Part shown: positions 27,600 to 36,478 of the stretch, in pieces
Position numbering within the stretch: position 1 is the stretch's first letter
How the letters are laid out: each line of letters begins with the position of its first letter
Assembly: GCF_009711165.2 (NCBI RefSeq)
Contig: NZ_WMID02000022.1
Span: 19,475 to 83,474, forward strand
Direction: 5' to 3'
DNA length: 64,000 nucleotides
Source of the DNA: Flavobacterium sp. MC2016-06
GTDB taxonomy: Bacteria > Bacteroidota > Bacteroidia > Flavobacteriales > Flavobacteriaceae
The notes under the pieces: generated by a model
Database searches by the model: none
The model's input: only the letters and a program-made list of their open reading frames with translations
What the model was told of the DNA's origin: nothing
Translations under genes and position numbers: made by a program

Positions 27600-28613
27600 A
27601 TGGCAATAAATTATTCAGGGGGTAAGAAAAACCCAGACTTAGAAAATATTCAAGCAGAATTATACGCTGATTCTGTAACATTTAGAGACAGAACAATCGA
27701 CATTATCGAAGGTTTTAAATCAGGTACTGACGTTTACGAAAGTAAAACAAGCGTAGCAATGCAAGACGGTTCAACGGATGCGGTAACAGCAACTGGTGAC
27801 ATCAATATGCAGGTTCAAAAATCAGCGGTTGCGTTGAAGTCAATCCAATATTCAGACGTTATTGACGATGCTGTATTATTCGGTACACGTTTCGAAAAAT
27901 CAATGTCAGCAGGTGCGTTTAATCAAGTATCTGACGAGTTCGACAAAAAAGTACTTATTCAAATCGCGCCAGCAATCGGTGAAGATTTAGAAAGCAAACT
28001 TTGGAATGGAGCAACTACAGCTACAAAAACAGCAGTTGCAGCTTCTACATTATCAGCATCATTTAAAGCAACAGTTGCGGCAATGCCTGTAACGTTGTTT
28101 GATTCAATCCCAGTAAGAGCATTATACAACGATTCAAACTCAAAAGTTGTTGCAGGTGCAGGTGTTGCAGATTCTGTTAAAATTACAGGTACTACAATCA
28201 CAAGCGCAAACATTGCAGCTGAGTACTCAAAACTTTATGCTGGTTCGCCTGACAAAGTTATCAACGCAACTACAGGAACAGCGAAAATTTTCGCACCACT
28301 TGCACACCGTCAATTGATTAAAATTGCGAACAATGCAGTTGGAGCAGCACAACAAGTTAACTTCTTGGTTGAGGGTTCAGGAGTAAGCGAAAAAATCTCT
28401 TACAACGGTATTGAAATCGAGTTCCACCCACTTGTTAGCATTATGATTTTAACGTTACCTGAATACTTGAAAGTATTGGTTGATTTAGTTGGTGATATGT
28501 CATACTTAGAGATTGACAAAATGGCTAACGGAGCGCAAAAAAGATACATCAAAAACAAGCAATCTATTGCTACTTGGGTAACTAACCAAAGATACATAAC
28601 AATCTACGGATAA
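27600..28613 (+). CDS. Major capsid protein
   Basis: 337 aa. Its position after the protease/scaffold gene and its length and composition fit a major capsid protein. Supporting segments are the long N-terminal arm, KSGTDVYESKTSV, LESKLWNGATTAT, KIFAPLAHRQLIK and the C-terminal KRYIKNKQSIATWVTNQRY. I infer an HK97-like fold. A hairpin follows the gene. Confidence 0.78.
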   Translation: MAINYSGGKKNPDLENIQAELYADSVTFRDRTIDIIEGFKSGTDVYESKTSVAMQDGSTDAVTATGDINMQVQKSAVALKSIQYSDVIDDAVLFGTRFEKSMSAGAFNQVSDEFDKKVLIQIAPAIGEDLESKLWNGATTATKTAVAASTLSASFKATVAAMPVTLFDSIPVRALYNDSNSKVVAGAGVADSVKITGTTITSANIAAEYSKLYAGSPDKVINATTGTAKIFAPLAHRQLIKIANNAVGAAQQVNFLVEGSGVSEKISYNGIEIEFHPLVSIMILTLPEYLKVLVDLVGDMSYLEIDKMANGAQKRYIKNKQSIATWVTNQRYITIYG

Positions 28614-28621
28614 AAATAATT

Positions 28622-28668
28622 AAAAGAGTAATCCAGCACGTAAAATGCTGGGTTCGCTCTTTATAAAA
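28622..28668 (+). terminator. Hairpin after the major capsid gene
   Basis: AAGAG..TCCAGCA pairs with TGCTGG..CTCTT, giving a two-part stem 28624-28664 followed by a short T/A-rich tail. It may attenuate transcription and keep capsid mRNA most abundant. Confidence 0.55.
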
Positions 28669-28692
28669 AAGACTTAAAAAATTAATATATAA

Positions 28693-29247
28693 ATGGGTTG
28701 TACAAGTGCAAATTTTAAAAGCCGCAAACTTCCTTGCTTTTCAGGTATGGGAGGTATTAAAGCGGTTGGAGTAGCTGAGTATGATAGTTTAAAAAGATTG
28801 AGCGTAACGGGTGCGGGTGTAACAACACTTGCAACTACTTACAGTGCATCAACTATCGCACGTTTAGAGCTAAAAAATACAACAGTTAACTATTTAGAGA
28901 CTGCAACAGCTGGAGGTGATAACCGCAGCGTAAGTGTAGCGGGTGATTTGCCTTGCGTTTTCAACGTGGCAAAAGGTAAAGACCTTGAAACTGTTAACTT
29001 AATGAATGAATTATTAAAAGGTGAGGTTGTATTGTTCTTAGAACATAATGACGGCTCAATAAAAGTGGCTGGTTCTCAGCTTGGGGCGTTGGTAACAACT
29101 GGTACTGACCAAACAGGGGGTGCAATTTCTGACCTCAACGGTTTTACTATCACATTTCACACAGAAGAGCCAGACTTTTCAAGAAACTACGTGCTAAGTT
29201 CAACCGCCTTGGTTGATTATGCAACAGCAATTAAGCCATACGTATAA
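28693..29247 (+). CDS. Virion protein, tube- or decoration-like
   Basis: 184 aa. The start MGCTSANFKSRKLPCFSGMG followed by GIKAVGVAEYDSL is a pattern I associate with conserved Bacteroidota phage structural proteins. It is beta-rich with TVNLMNELLKGEVVLFLEH. It sits between capsid and portal and has its own terminator, consistent with a highly expressed virion protein. Tail tube or head decoration are both possible. Confidence 0.55.
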   Translation: MGCTSANFKSRKLPCFSGMGGIKAVGVAEYDSLKRLSVTGAGVTTLATTYSASTIARLELKNTTVNYLETATAGGDNRSVSVAGDLPCVFNVAKGKDLETVNLMNELLKGEVVLFLEHNDGSIKVAGSQLGALVTTGTDQTGGAISDLNGFTITFHTEEPDFSRNYVLSSTALVDYATAIKPYV

Positions 29248-29270
29248 CATAGTACGTTAAACTAACATCA

Positions 29271-29301
29271 AAAGGCAGGCAATAATATGCCTGCTTTTTT
29301 T
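29271..29301 (+). terminator. Intrinsic terminator
   Basis: GCAGGCA (29275-29281) pairs with TGCCTGC (29288-29294), followed by seven T. It is a strong rho-independent terminator after the virion protein gene. Confidence 0.85.
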
Positions 29302-29316
29302 ATACAATAAATTCAA

Positions 29317-29655
29317 ATGAAAGTAATAAAAATAAATGAAATAGAACAATTCAATTGCGTACCTCGAAACTATCCAAGTGTAAGCGATGAGTTAACAGTT
29401 ACTTTGATTAATGAAATGACAAACGAGCCGATAAATTTATCGTTTACTTTCAGCATTTCAGATGCATATTTAACTATAATAGTTAACGAGATACCTAACG
29501 ACTTTAAGAGCGGTGAAAAGTATTCGATAACCATTAAAAACATAACGAAAAACAACTACATAATTTACTTAGGTAAGTTAATGATTGTTGACGAGAATAC
29601 AGACATACAAAATTATGAGTACCAAAGCCAATCAAACAGCCGTTTTAACTACTAA
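29317..29655 (+). CDS. Phage head-region protein, 112 aa
   Basis: Unrecognised, beta-rich, soluble (KVIKINEIEQFNCVPRNYPS, INEMTNEPINLSF). It overlaps the portal gene by 41 bp. Small beta proteins upstream of portal genes occur widely in Bacteroidota phages. The coding region includes the perfect dyad TTAACTATAATAGTTAA (29470-29486). Confidence 0.58.
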   Translation: MKVIKINEIEQFNCVPRNYPSVSDELTVTLINEMTNEPINLSFTFSISDAYLTIIVNEIPNDFKSGEKYSITIKNITKNNYIIYLGKLMIVDENTDIQNYEYQSQSNSRFNY

Positions 29656-31036
29656 CACAAAGCACGCATTTTCAGCAAATGTTATGATGTCAGCATTTCA
29701 ACCGATTGACATTAAACCAACGTACGGGCGTAAGTGGATAACTAACGGGGTTAATAACTCAAACTATAAGATATATAATGATGCATACGACGACAGCCCA
29801 ACCAATGCAAGTATAATCAACGCATTTGTTAATTACATATACGGGCAAGGGTTAATCGATGTTAACGGGCAAAGCATCAAAAAATACATAAGCGATGAAG
29901 ATGTTCTTTTACTATGCCAAGATTATAAAACTTACGGGGGTTATGCAGTGCAGGTTATTTGGTCACTTGCAAAGCAACCGTTAAGAATAGAACGTATTGA
30001 CATATCAAAGCTTGCAATTAATCTTGACGACAATTACCAAACTAACGGTTATTGGTATTCGTGGGATTGGTGCAACCAATACAGGTATAAGCCTGTTTTT
30101 TTGCCACTATTTACGGGTAACTATAAAGACGAAAATCTCGAAATACTTGTCGTAAAGAGACCAACCAACAAAGAGTATTTTCCAGTACCTGACTATTTAG
30201 CGGGTGTGCCTTGGGCTACGGTTGAGGGTCAATTGGCTAACGCTGCGAAACAGCACTTTATAAACGCAATGAGCGTGTTAACAGTTATCAACTATAACAA
30301 CGGGCGTGTTGATGATGAAGTCGGGATTTTACAAGCCGAAAAGGTAAGGGATAAAGTAGTCGGAACACATAACCAATCAGCGGTGTTGGTATCATTCAAC
30401 GAGGGAGCAGAAGAGGGTACAACAGTAGACCAGTTAAGCCCGCCCGAACTAAACCAGCAAAACGTTTTTTATTCAGAAGAAGCAGAACGAAAGTTAATTA
30501 TCGCACATAGCGCACCGCCTATCTTATTTGCGGGGTCAACTGGTGGTAATGGTTTCAGTTCTAACGCTGACGAAATCGCAACCGCTACACGTGGTTTATT
30601 TAGACGACATATAAACCCAATGCGAACGGTAATAATTAACGGTTTGGATAAAATTTTTAATGTAATCGATTCAACTATCGATTTAGATTTTGAAGACTTC
30701 AAAGAAGAAACAGCACTTGAAAATACAAACAATTCAAGCAAGTCAAAAGACCTTAGTTTAATTGATGAACCAGTCGAAACAGACAGTGAACCAGTTAAGC
30801 CAGTTGATGAAGCAACAAAACAAGCACAAGCGCAATTAAAAGGTTCAGTTGGTGGTGTTCAATCACTATTAGAGATTCAAGCGTCTTATGTTGCTGGTGC
30901 TACTTCATACGAAAGTGCAATCGCAATCCTAGATTTAATTTTTGGTTTTTCAAGAGTTGAAGCAGTTAGATTGTTAGGAGACCCGAAACCAGCAGAAAAT
31001 AACGATACAAGTAATACAACAATTCAGAATGGTTAA
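29615..31036 (+). CDS. Portal protein
   Basis: 473 aa from ATG 29615; the upstream start at 29585 would add ten poor residues. Portal features are DAYDDSPTNASIINAFVNYI near the N-terminus, long alpha-helices, and APPILFAGSTGGNGFSSNAD with IATATRGLFRRHINPM, as in Bacteroidota phage portals. The C-terminus is acidic and repetitive (VETDSEPVKPVDEATKQAQA). It forms the dodecameric DNA entry ring bound by the terminase. It overlaps the connector gene by 8 bp. Its place after the capsid gene is unusual. Confidence 0.78.
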   Translation: MSTKANQTAVLTTNTKHAFSANVMMSAFQPIDIKPTYGRKWITNGVNNSNYKIYNDAYDDSPTNASIINAFVNYIYGQGLIDVNGQSIKKYISDEDVLLLCQDYKTYGGYAVQVIWSLAKQPLRIERIDISKLAINLDDNYQTNGYWYSWDWCNQYRYKPVFLPLFTGNYKDENLEILVVKRPTNKEYFPVPDYLAGVPWATVEGQLANAAKQHFINAMSVLTVINYNNGRVDDEVGILQAEKVRDKVVGTHNQSAVLVSFNEGAEEGTTVDQLSPPELNQQNVFYSEEAERKLIIAHSAPPILFAGSTGGNGFSSNADEIATATRGLFRRHINPMRTVIINGLDKIFNVIDSTIDLDFEDFKEETALENTNNSSKSKDLSLIDEPVETDSEPVKPVDEATKQAQAQLKGSVGGVQSLLEIQASYVAGATSYESAIAILDLIFGFSRVEAVRLLGDPKPAENNDTSNTTIQNG

Positions 31037-31508
31037 AATGTTATTAAAACCTAATGATATAAGCGAGATTGTAGGTTTTGGCGGTAACATTGATGTTGAC
31101 CAGTTAAAACCATCAATCAACGTAGCACAATCAACGTATCTTAAGAGAATCTTAGGGCAAGGCTTATTTGATAAGATTTACAACGATTACAGCACAAACA
31201 CGCTAACAGATGCATACAAAGTTATATACGATGATTATGTCGTTTATATACTCGCTTTTTACTCAGCAAGCGTGTATTTGTCAATCAACACAAATAAGAC
31301 TACAAACGCGGGAACTTACAAAGTTGGTGTTGAGGGTTCGACCAGCGCACCACTTAACGAGGTTGCTATTATAGGCAAAAACTATGAAGCGATAGCAATA
31401 AGTTATGAGCAAAGTTTTTACCAATACATAAGTAAAAACCCAGTTCCTGAATACACACAAGACAATAACAAAAAACAAAACTTAACCAATCTTTTAGGTT
31501 GGTATTAA
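31029..31508 (+). CDS. Head-tail connector
   Basis: 159 aa, all-helical: DISEIVGFGGNIDVDQLKPS, then TYLKRILGQGLFDKI and a C-terminal YEQSFYQYI. This pattern (early LKP..I..A...Y and a helical bundle) resembles head-tail connector proteins of Bacteroidota phages. Position directly after the portal agrees. Confidence 0.65.
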   Translation: MVKMLLKPNDISEIVGFGGNIDVDQLKPSINVAQSTYLKRILGQGLFDKIYNDYSTNTLTDAYKVIYDDYVVYILAFYSASVYLSINTNKTTNAGTYKVGVEGSTSAPLNEVAIIGKNYEAIAISYEQSFYQYISKNPVPEYTQDNNKKQNLTNLLGWY

Positions 31509-31512
31509 ATAG

Positions 31513-34500
31513 ATGGCTCAAAAAATTATTAATGTTTCAACACCTAACGACAACCAAGGGGATGAATTAAGAAATGCAAATATAAAAAGCAACGACAACT
31601 TTACAGAATTGTATCAAACAAAGGTTGATAAAGTTGGAGGTAAAGGATTAAGCGCAAACGACTATACAACAGCCGATAAAGATAAGCTTGCAGGTATTCC
31701 AGCAGATGCGGAAAAAAACGTACAATCTGATTGGTTAGTAAACGATACCAACTCAGATGCTTTTATTAAAAACAAACCTGACTTAATCTCTGGCGTTGCT
31801 TGGGGTCAAATTACTGGCACGTTGTCAGACCAAGCCGATTTACAAAACGCATTAGATGCGTTACCAACATACGACTACGTTGATAGTAAAATATCTCAAA
31901 CCGTTTTAAGCGGTATCACTGACTTTGCACCAAGCGAAGATGCGGTCTTTACTGCATTGTTACCAAAAGAAAACCTTTCAAATAAAAATGCTGTCAACGG
32001 GTATGCTGGTTTAGATGGTTCAGGTAAAATCTATAGTAATCAATTACCAGCGTTAGCAATTACAGATACTTACGTTGTCGCTTCACAGGCCGCAATGCTT
32101 GCTTTGTCAGATGCAGAACGTGGTGATTTGGCTGTACGTACAGATTTAAACAAAACCTTTATTTTAAAGGCTGACCCGTTTTCTGTTTTGGCGAACTGGC
32201 AAGAACTTTTAACACCAACTGACACCGTAAGCAGTGTATTTGGTCGTACGGGTGCGGTTGTTGCAAACTCAGGTGATTACACAACAGCGTTAGTGCCTGA
32301 CACTACCAACAAACGTTATCAAACTGACTTGCAAAACACCCGAAACGATGCTACAAGTTCAATCCAAACTCAATTAGACAGCAAAGCACCGCTTGTGAAT
32401 GCGAACCTAACAGGCGCACCAACAGCACCAACAGCTGCAAGCGGAACAAACACAACTCAAATTGCAACAACTGCCTTTGTCCAGGGTGCAGTGAGTACAG
32501 CAGATACCAACGCATTACACAAATCGGGTGATGAAACTTTTACAGGGATTAAGAGCGTAACCAATACGGGTGCGACAAACATAAACGGTTTATCTCTAAC
32601 AAACACCGCTAGTGCTTCAACGCAAGTTTTATCCGTAACCAATACGGGTGCAGGTCGTGGTATATTATTGTTTAACGGTTCAACGGGTGCTGGTCAAGTT
32701 GTATCAAACAATAGTTCAGGTACAGGTATTTACACAGCTAACGGCGTAAATGGTTTAGGTTATAGCTTAGATAATGGCGGTGTTGGAACAGGTTTTTATA
32801 TCAACTCGCAAACTGCTTCAACTGGTGATTTAATGCAGTTCCGTAAAAATGGGGTTTTAACTTCCAAAATCAATTCTGACGGAAATATAACAACACCTAA
32901 CATTTTAACGGGTGTTTTAGATGTTGCAGGAACAAGACCAGCAACGGCAAGTTTGCACGGGGCGTGGTTTAGGGGTGCTTCATCAATAAATGAAAGTTCT
33001 TTGTATAACTACAGTTCAACAAACGGTAATTACAACGGGTTTTTATACAATATGTATCACGATGGTACAAATTTCATCCAAGCCGCGAACGGTAACGCGT
33101 TCAATTTGGGTGGTGGTTATGCTCGTTTTTTGGGTAATGGTCAAAACTTCACTTGGGGTGTAACACCTACATACGTTAGCGGTGCGGGTAAAGATTCAGC
33201 CACTACGATAACCGATATAATGACACTTGCAAGAAACGGTAGTTTGGGAGCTGGTCAAATAACAGCTAACGCGACCGTTCAAACTAACTCTTTCGTTGGT
33301 CAAAATAACGGAGTTAATACATTCACTGTAAATAAAAATGGTGCAGTAACAGCACTTAATCAAATGAATATTGTTACCGATGGAGCAATAGACCCTATTT
33401 ATTTAGATACCTATAACGATAATTTAAGTGTTGGTGCTAACTTCAACGGTAGAAAATACGGAGGAACAAGAGCCTTACCGACTTCTGTACTTGCTGGTGC
33501 TGTATTGACTGGAATTTATGGTTCTGGATATGATGGAAGTTCTATAGTTGGAGCAACAGGAGCAATAAGAGTATTAGCAAAAGAGAATTTTTCTTCTACA
33601 AACAAGGGTACTTACATTGACATTTCTACAACTCCAGTTGGTACGACAACTAGAATAAACAGAGGTACAATTGACGATAACGGAGACTTTTTAATAAATA
33701 GTACTGTAAATTCTGGTTTAGGTAAATTACAAGTTAACGGAAACATTACGGCTCTTTCAGGGTCTAACGCTGCACACGTTGTTGTTAACTCACAGTTAAC
33801 CGCATTAGATAACGCAGCGTTGCACAAATCAGGTGATGAAACTTTTACAGGTGCTAAGACTGCAATTAATACGGGTAACGTTTCGAATGTTGTAAACGGT
33901 CTTGTTTTAACAAACAATAGTACAAATACAGGTAGTCAAGTTTTAAATGTTTTCAATAATGATGGTGGTATCGGTGCGAGATACACTAATAATTCGGTGG
34001 GTTTAGGTTTATATACAAACAATCTTGGTGCTGGTGAGGGTTTTAGAGTTCGTACACTATCGGGAATTGGTCAAACCGTATATACTGACGGTGTAGGAAC
34101 GGGATTGCAGTTTAATAGTGCTACAGGTTCAACAGGTAATTTGATTGAGTTCAGAAAAAACAATGTTACAACGTTACGTGTTGATTCTGAGGGAATGTTA
34201 AGAACTTCAAACAATGGTGCAACATCAGTAAATGGTCTTGATTTTACAAATAACGGAACATCGGCAACTCAGGTTTTAACATTAACAAATACATCAACAG
34301 GGATAGGACAGCGTACAACTAATACAGGTGCGGGTGTTGGTCAGTTTATCAACAACACTAACAACGGTAACGGTTTAAATATAACAAATAGCTCGACGGG
34401 TATCGGTTTTTTTACTGATAACACTGGTTCGGGTACAGCTACGCACTTTAATTCGTCTCTAAGTTCAACAGGTGATTTAATGCAGTTCAGAAAAAATGGA

Positions 34501-35415
34501 ACAATCACAACCAAGGTTGACCAAAATGGACTTATCACAACGATTACACCAAGCGCGGGAACAAACAACACACAAGTTGCAACAACTGCCTTTGTAACTA
34601 GTGCGGTAACTGCTGGCTCAACTGGTGCGTTATTGCTTACAGGTAATCAAACGTTTTCAGGTATCAAAACCGTAACAAATACTGGTACATCACAATCACA
34701 AGGTTTGGCTTTTATCAATACAGCGACAAACAACGGTCTTGGTGCGGGTGCTTTAACTGTTTTCAATTCGGGGGGAGCTGGTGCAGCTTCAACATTTGAG
34801 AACCAAAGTAATGTAGGAACAGCTTTATATGTTTACAACAACGGTGCTACTACTGGTACAGCATTACGTGTTGATGCTGGTTCAGGTCGTGGGGTTGCTG
34901 TAACGTTAGATGCAAGCGGAACAGGTGTAAATATCAACAGTACTGTCATTGCAACGGGTAAACCTTTAGCTATTCAACGCAATAGTGTTGATGTTTTAAC
35001 GGTTGGTGTTTCAGGTGATACAACTGCAAAAAGTTTTATCAAATCAGGTGCAACTGCGAACGATATTTTAATGGGTGACGGTTCAACAAAGACCGATACA
35101 AGACCTTATAAATCTTATGTTGCGATACTAACACAAACAGGAACAGCAATACCAGTTGCATCGGTATTAGAAAACTCGTTAGGTGGTACGGTTGTTTGGT
35201 CACGAAGTTCAGCAGGTAGTTTTACTGCAACCTTAACGGGTGCGTTTACACTTTCAAAAACTTATGCAACGTTTCAATTTCAAACCTTTTCAGGTGGTTT
35301 GGATTACACGTCAGGGATTTTGACAAGTTTAAACACTGTTAATTTAACAACACTTGCAAACGGAACACTAACCGATAATGCAAATGGTTACATTGAAGTT
35401 AGGGTTTACAATTAA
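31513..35415 (+). CDS. Tail fibre protein, 1300 aa
   Basis: A long fibrous protein with receptor-binding potential. The N-terminus (INVSTPNDNQGDELRNANIK) looks like a virion-attachment region. Two PTAPTAASGTNTTQIATTAF-type segments, typical of phage fibres, occur near residues 305 and 1020. HKSGDETFTG occurs twice with a third related LTGNQTFSGIK, and STGDLMQFRKNG and related forms occur four times. The repeats suggest a trimeric beta-structured shaft. The C-terminus (RPYKSYVAILTQTGTAIPVA onward) is unique and probably the tip. There is no chaperone domain or hydrolase motif. Confidence 0.82.
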   Translation: MAQKIINVSTPNDNQGDELRNANIKSNDNFTELYQTKVDKVGGKGLSANDYTTADKDKLAGIPADAEKNVQSDWLVNDTNSDAFIKNKPDLISGVAWGQITGTLSDQADLQNALDALPTYDYVDSKISQTVLSGITDFAPSEDAVFTALLPKENLSNKNAVNGYAGLDGSGKIYSNQLPALAITDTYVVASQAAMLALSDAERGDLAVRTDLNKTFILKADPFSVLANWQELLTPTDTVSSVFGRTGAVVANSGDYTTALVPDTTNKRYQTDLQNTRNDATSSIQTQLDSKAPLVNANLTGAPTAPTAASGTNTTQIATTAFVQGAVSTADTNALHKSGDETFTGIKSVTNTGATNINGLSLTNTASASTQVLSVTNTGAGRGILLFNGSTGAGQVVSNNSSGTGIYTANGVNGLGYSLDNGGVGTGFYINSQTASTGDLMQFRKNGVLTSKINSDGNITTPNILTGVLDVAGTRPATASLHGAWFRGASSINESSLYNYSSTNGNYNGFLYNMYHDGTNFIQAANGNAFNLGGGYARFLGNGQNFTWGVTPTYVSGAGKDSATTITDIMTLARNGSLGAGQITANATVQTNSFVGQNNGVNTFTVNKNGAVTALNQMNIVTDGAIDPIYLDTYNDNLSVGANFNGRKYGGTRALPTSVLAGAVLTGIYGSGYDGSSIVGATGAIRVLAKENFSSTNKGTYIDISTTPVGTTTRINRGTIDDNGDFLINSTVNSGLGKLQVNGNITALSGSNAAHVVVNSQLTALDNAALHKSGDETFTGAKTAINTGNVSNVVNGLVLTNNSTNTGSQVLNVFNNDGGIGARYTNNSVGLGLYTNNLGAGEGFRVRTLSGIGQTVYTDGVGTGLQFNSATGSTGNLIEFRKNNVTTLRVDSEGMLRTSNNGATSVNGLDFTNNGTSATQVLTLTNTSTGIGQRTTNTGAGVGQFINNTNNGNGLNITNSSTGIGFFTDNTGSGTATHFNSSLSSTGDLMQFRKNGTITTKVDQNGLITTITPSAGTNNTQVATTAFVTSAVTAGSTGALLLTGNQTFSGIKTVTNTGTSQSQGLAFINTATNNGLGAGALTVFNSGGAGAASTFENQSNVGTALYVYNNGATTGTALRVDAGSGRGVAVTLDASGTGVNINSTVIATGKPLAIQRNSVDVLTVGVSGDTTAKSFIKSGATANDILMGDGSTKTDTRPYKSYVAILTQTGTAIPVASVLENSLGGTVVWSRSSAGSFTATLTGAFTLSKTYATFQFQTFSGGLDYTSGILTSLNTVNLTTLANGTLTDNANGYIEVRVYN

Positions 35416-35426
35416 TACAAATAAAT

Positions 35427-35456
35427 AAGGGGTGATTTAACGATTACCCTTTTTTA
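35427..35456 (+). terminator. Terminator after the fibre gene
   Basis: AAGGGGTGAT and ATTACCCTT form a stem around a short loop, followed by TTTTTT. It ends the head-portal-fibre transcript. Confidence 0.7.
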
Positions 35457-35519
35457 TTTCCTATAATAGATACGGGGTGAAGTACCGAAAAATAAAGGAA
35501 AAATAAATAAAAATATTAA

Positions 35520-35774
35520 ATGACCATTGAACAATTAGCCCTTGCAGTTATAAGTTTTCTTATCTCAATTATAGGGTATTTTTTAAAGAACTTATTCGAG
35601 AAAATCGAAAAGCACGACAAGACCATCAACGAACACACAACATCAATCAAAGTGGTTGAAAATGAGCATAACACACTTAATAACCGTATCGATGATTTAT
35701 TCAGCGCAATAAAAGAGTTAGCACAAGAAATCAAATCGCTATCAAAGGAACTAAATAAAAAGAAAGATTTATAA
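35520..35774 (+). CDS. Small membrane-anchored coiled-coil protein, lysis region
   Basis: 84 aa: an N-terminal membrane helix (LALAVISFLISIIGYFLKNL) followed by a coiled coil with heptads to the lysine-rich end. The shape resembles haemolysin XhlA-like or i-spanin-like lysis proteins. It shares a base with the next gene, which is holin-like. The function is inferred. Confidence 0.62.
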   Translation: MTIEQLALAVISFLISIIGYFLKNLFEKIEKHDKTINEHTTSIKVVENEHNTLNNRIDDLFSAIKELAQEIKSLSKELNKKKDL

Positions 35775-35974
35775 TGATATTCATAAACTACATAAAGAAA
35801 CTAATCGAGTACAACAGTAATCCGTCAAGCAAACGCTTTATAGGTATAATTGCGGGCTTATCTCTTTGCGTGTATATGTTTATCAACCCAAGCGAAGCAG
35901 CTAACAACTCAGTGCTTATTTTAAGCCTTGGCGCGCTTGGTATAACAGCATACGAAAAACTGATTAAAAAATAA
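35774..35974 (+). CDS. Putative holin, 66 aa
   Basis: Two short hydrophobic helices (FIGIIAGLSLCVYMFI and SVLILSLGALGITAY) between basic ends, typical of small class II holins. It is translationally coupled on both sides. A holin would release the cytoplasmic endolysin at 39467-40051, which lacks a signal peptide. Confidence 0.6.
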   Translation: MIFINYIKKLIEYNSNPSSKRFIGIIAGLSLCVYMFINPSEAANNSVLILSLGALGITAYEKLIKK

Positions 35975-36139
35975 ATGAACAAAGAAATACCAAAAGAAAT
36001 CAAAGACCTGCTTAATGTTGCGGGTCAAAAATATTCAGAATCACCAGCAACAACAGATGCGGGTCGAGTTCTTAGATTCTTAGCAAGATTCATTACGGTT
36101 GATACCATTATCAAAGTACTTGCGCACAAGCTTAAATAA
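35975..36139 (+). CDS. Small phage protein, 54 aa
   Basis: ATG follows the holin stop codon directly. Product: MNKEIPKEIKDLLNVAGQKY and onward, ending in KVLAHKLK. It is an amphipathic, basic helical peptide with no clear membrane span. Its tight packing with the lysis genes argues it is real. Confidence 0.6.
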   Translation: MNKEIPKEIKDLLNVAGQKYSESPATTDAGRVLRFLARFITVDTIIKVLAHKLK

Positions 36140-36205
36140 GACGTTTTAAGCGATTAAAATAATGATTTGGTACAATGTACCGATTAATTCAAAATATTAA
36201 CTGAT

Positions 36206-36436
36206 ATGCGAGTATTTCAACTTATTAGGGAAATAGAAACAGATATATACAGCTGGTCATCGGCCAAGATAATAAAGAATTTCAATCATAGAGAATTTAA
36301 CAAAGCCTCAAAAGGTGAGGGTTATTCGTTTGGTATCTATTTGAACGTGGAACGCTTACGGGTTGAATTTATGGAGCTGGAAGAATATTTGTATTGCGTT
36401 GGGATTCGCGAGTACAACAATAGATTTGAAGAATAA
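36206..36436 (+). CDS. Small phage protein, 76 aa
   Basis: Unrecognised soluble protein rich in charged and aromatic residues (REIETDIYSWSSAKIIKNFN). The 66-bp gap before it holds the palindrome GGTACAATGTACC (36169-36181), whose half-sites resemble the repeats at 43145-43336. A strong terminator overlaps its stop. Confidence 0.55.
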   Translation: MRVFQLIREIETDIYSWSSAKIIKNFNHREFNKASKGEGYSFGIYLNVERLRVEFMELEEYLYCVGIREYNNRFEE

Positions 36437-36469
36437 AAAAACCCCAATCATTGCGGTTGGGGTTTTTTT
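36435..36469. terminator. Bidirectional intrinsic terminator
   Basis: ACCCCAA and TTGGGGT stem around the loop TCATTGCGG, flanked by A and T runs. It separates the rightward lysis genes from the leftward accessory genes. Confidence 0.85.
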
Positions 36470-36478
36470 GTTTTTATT

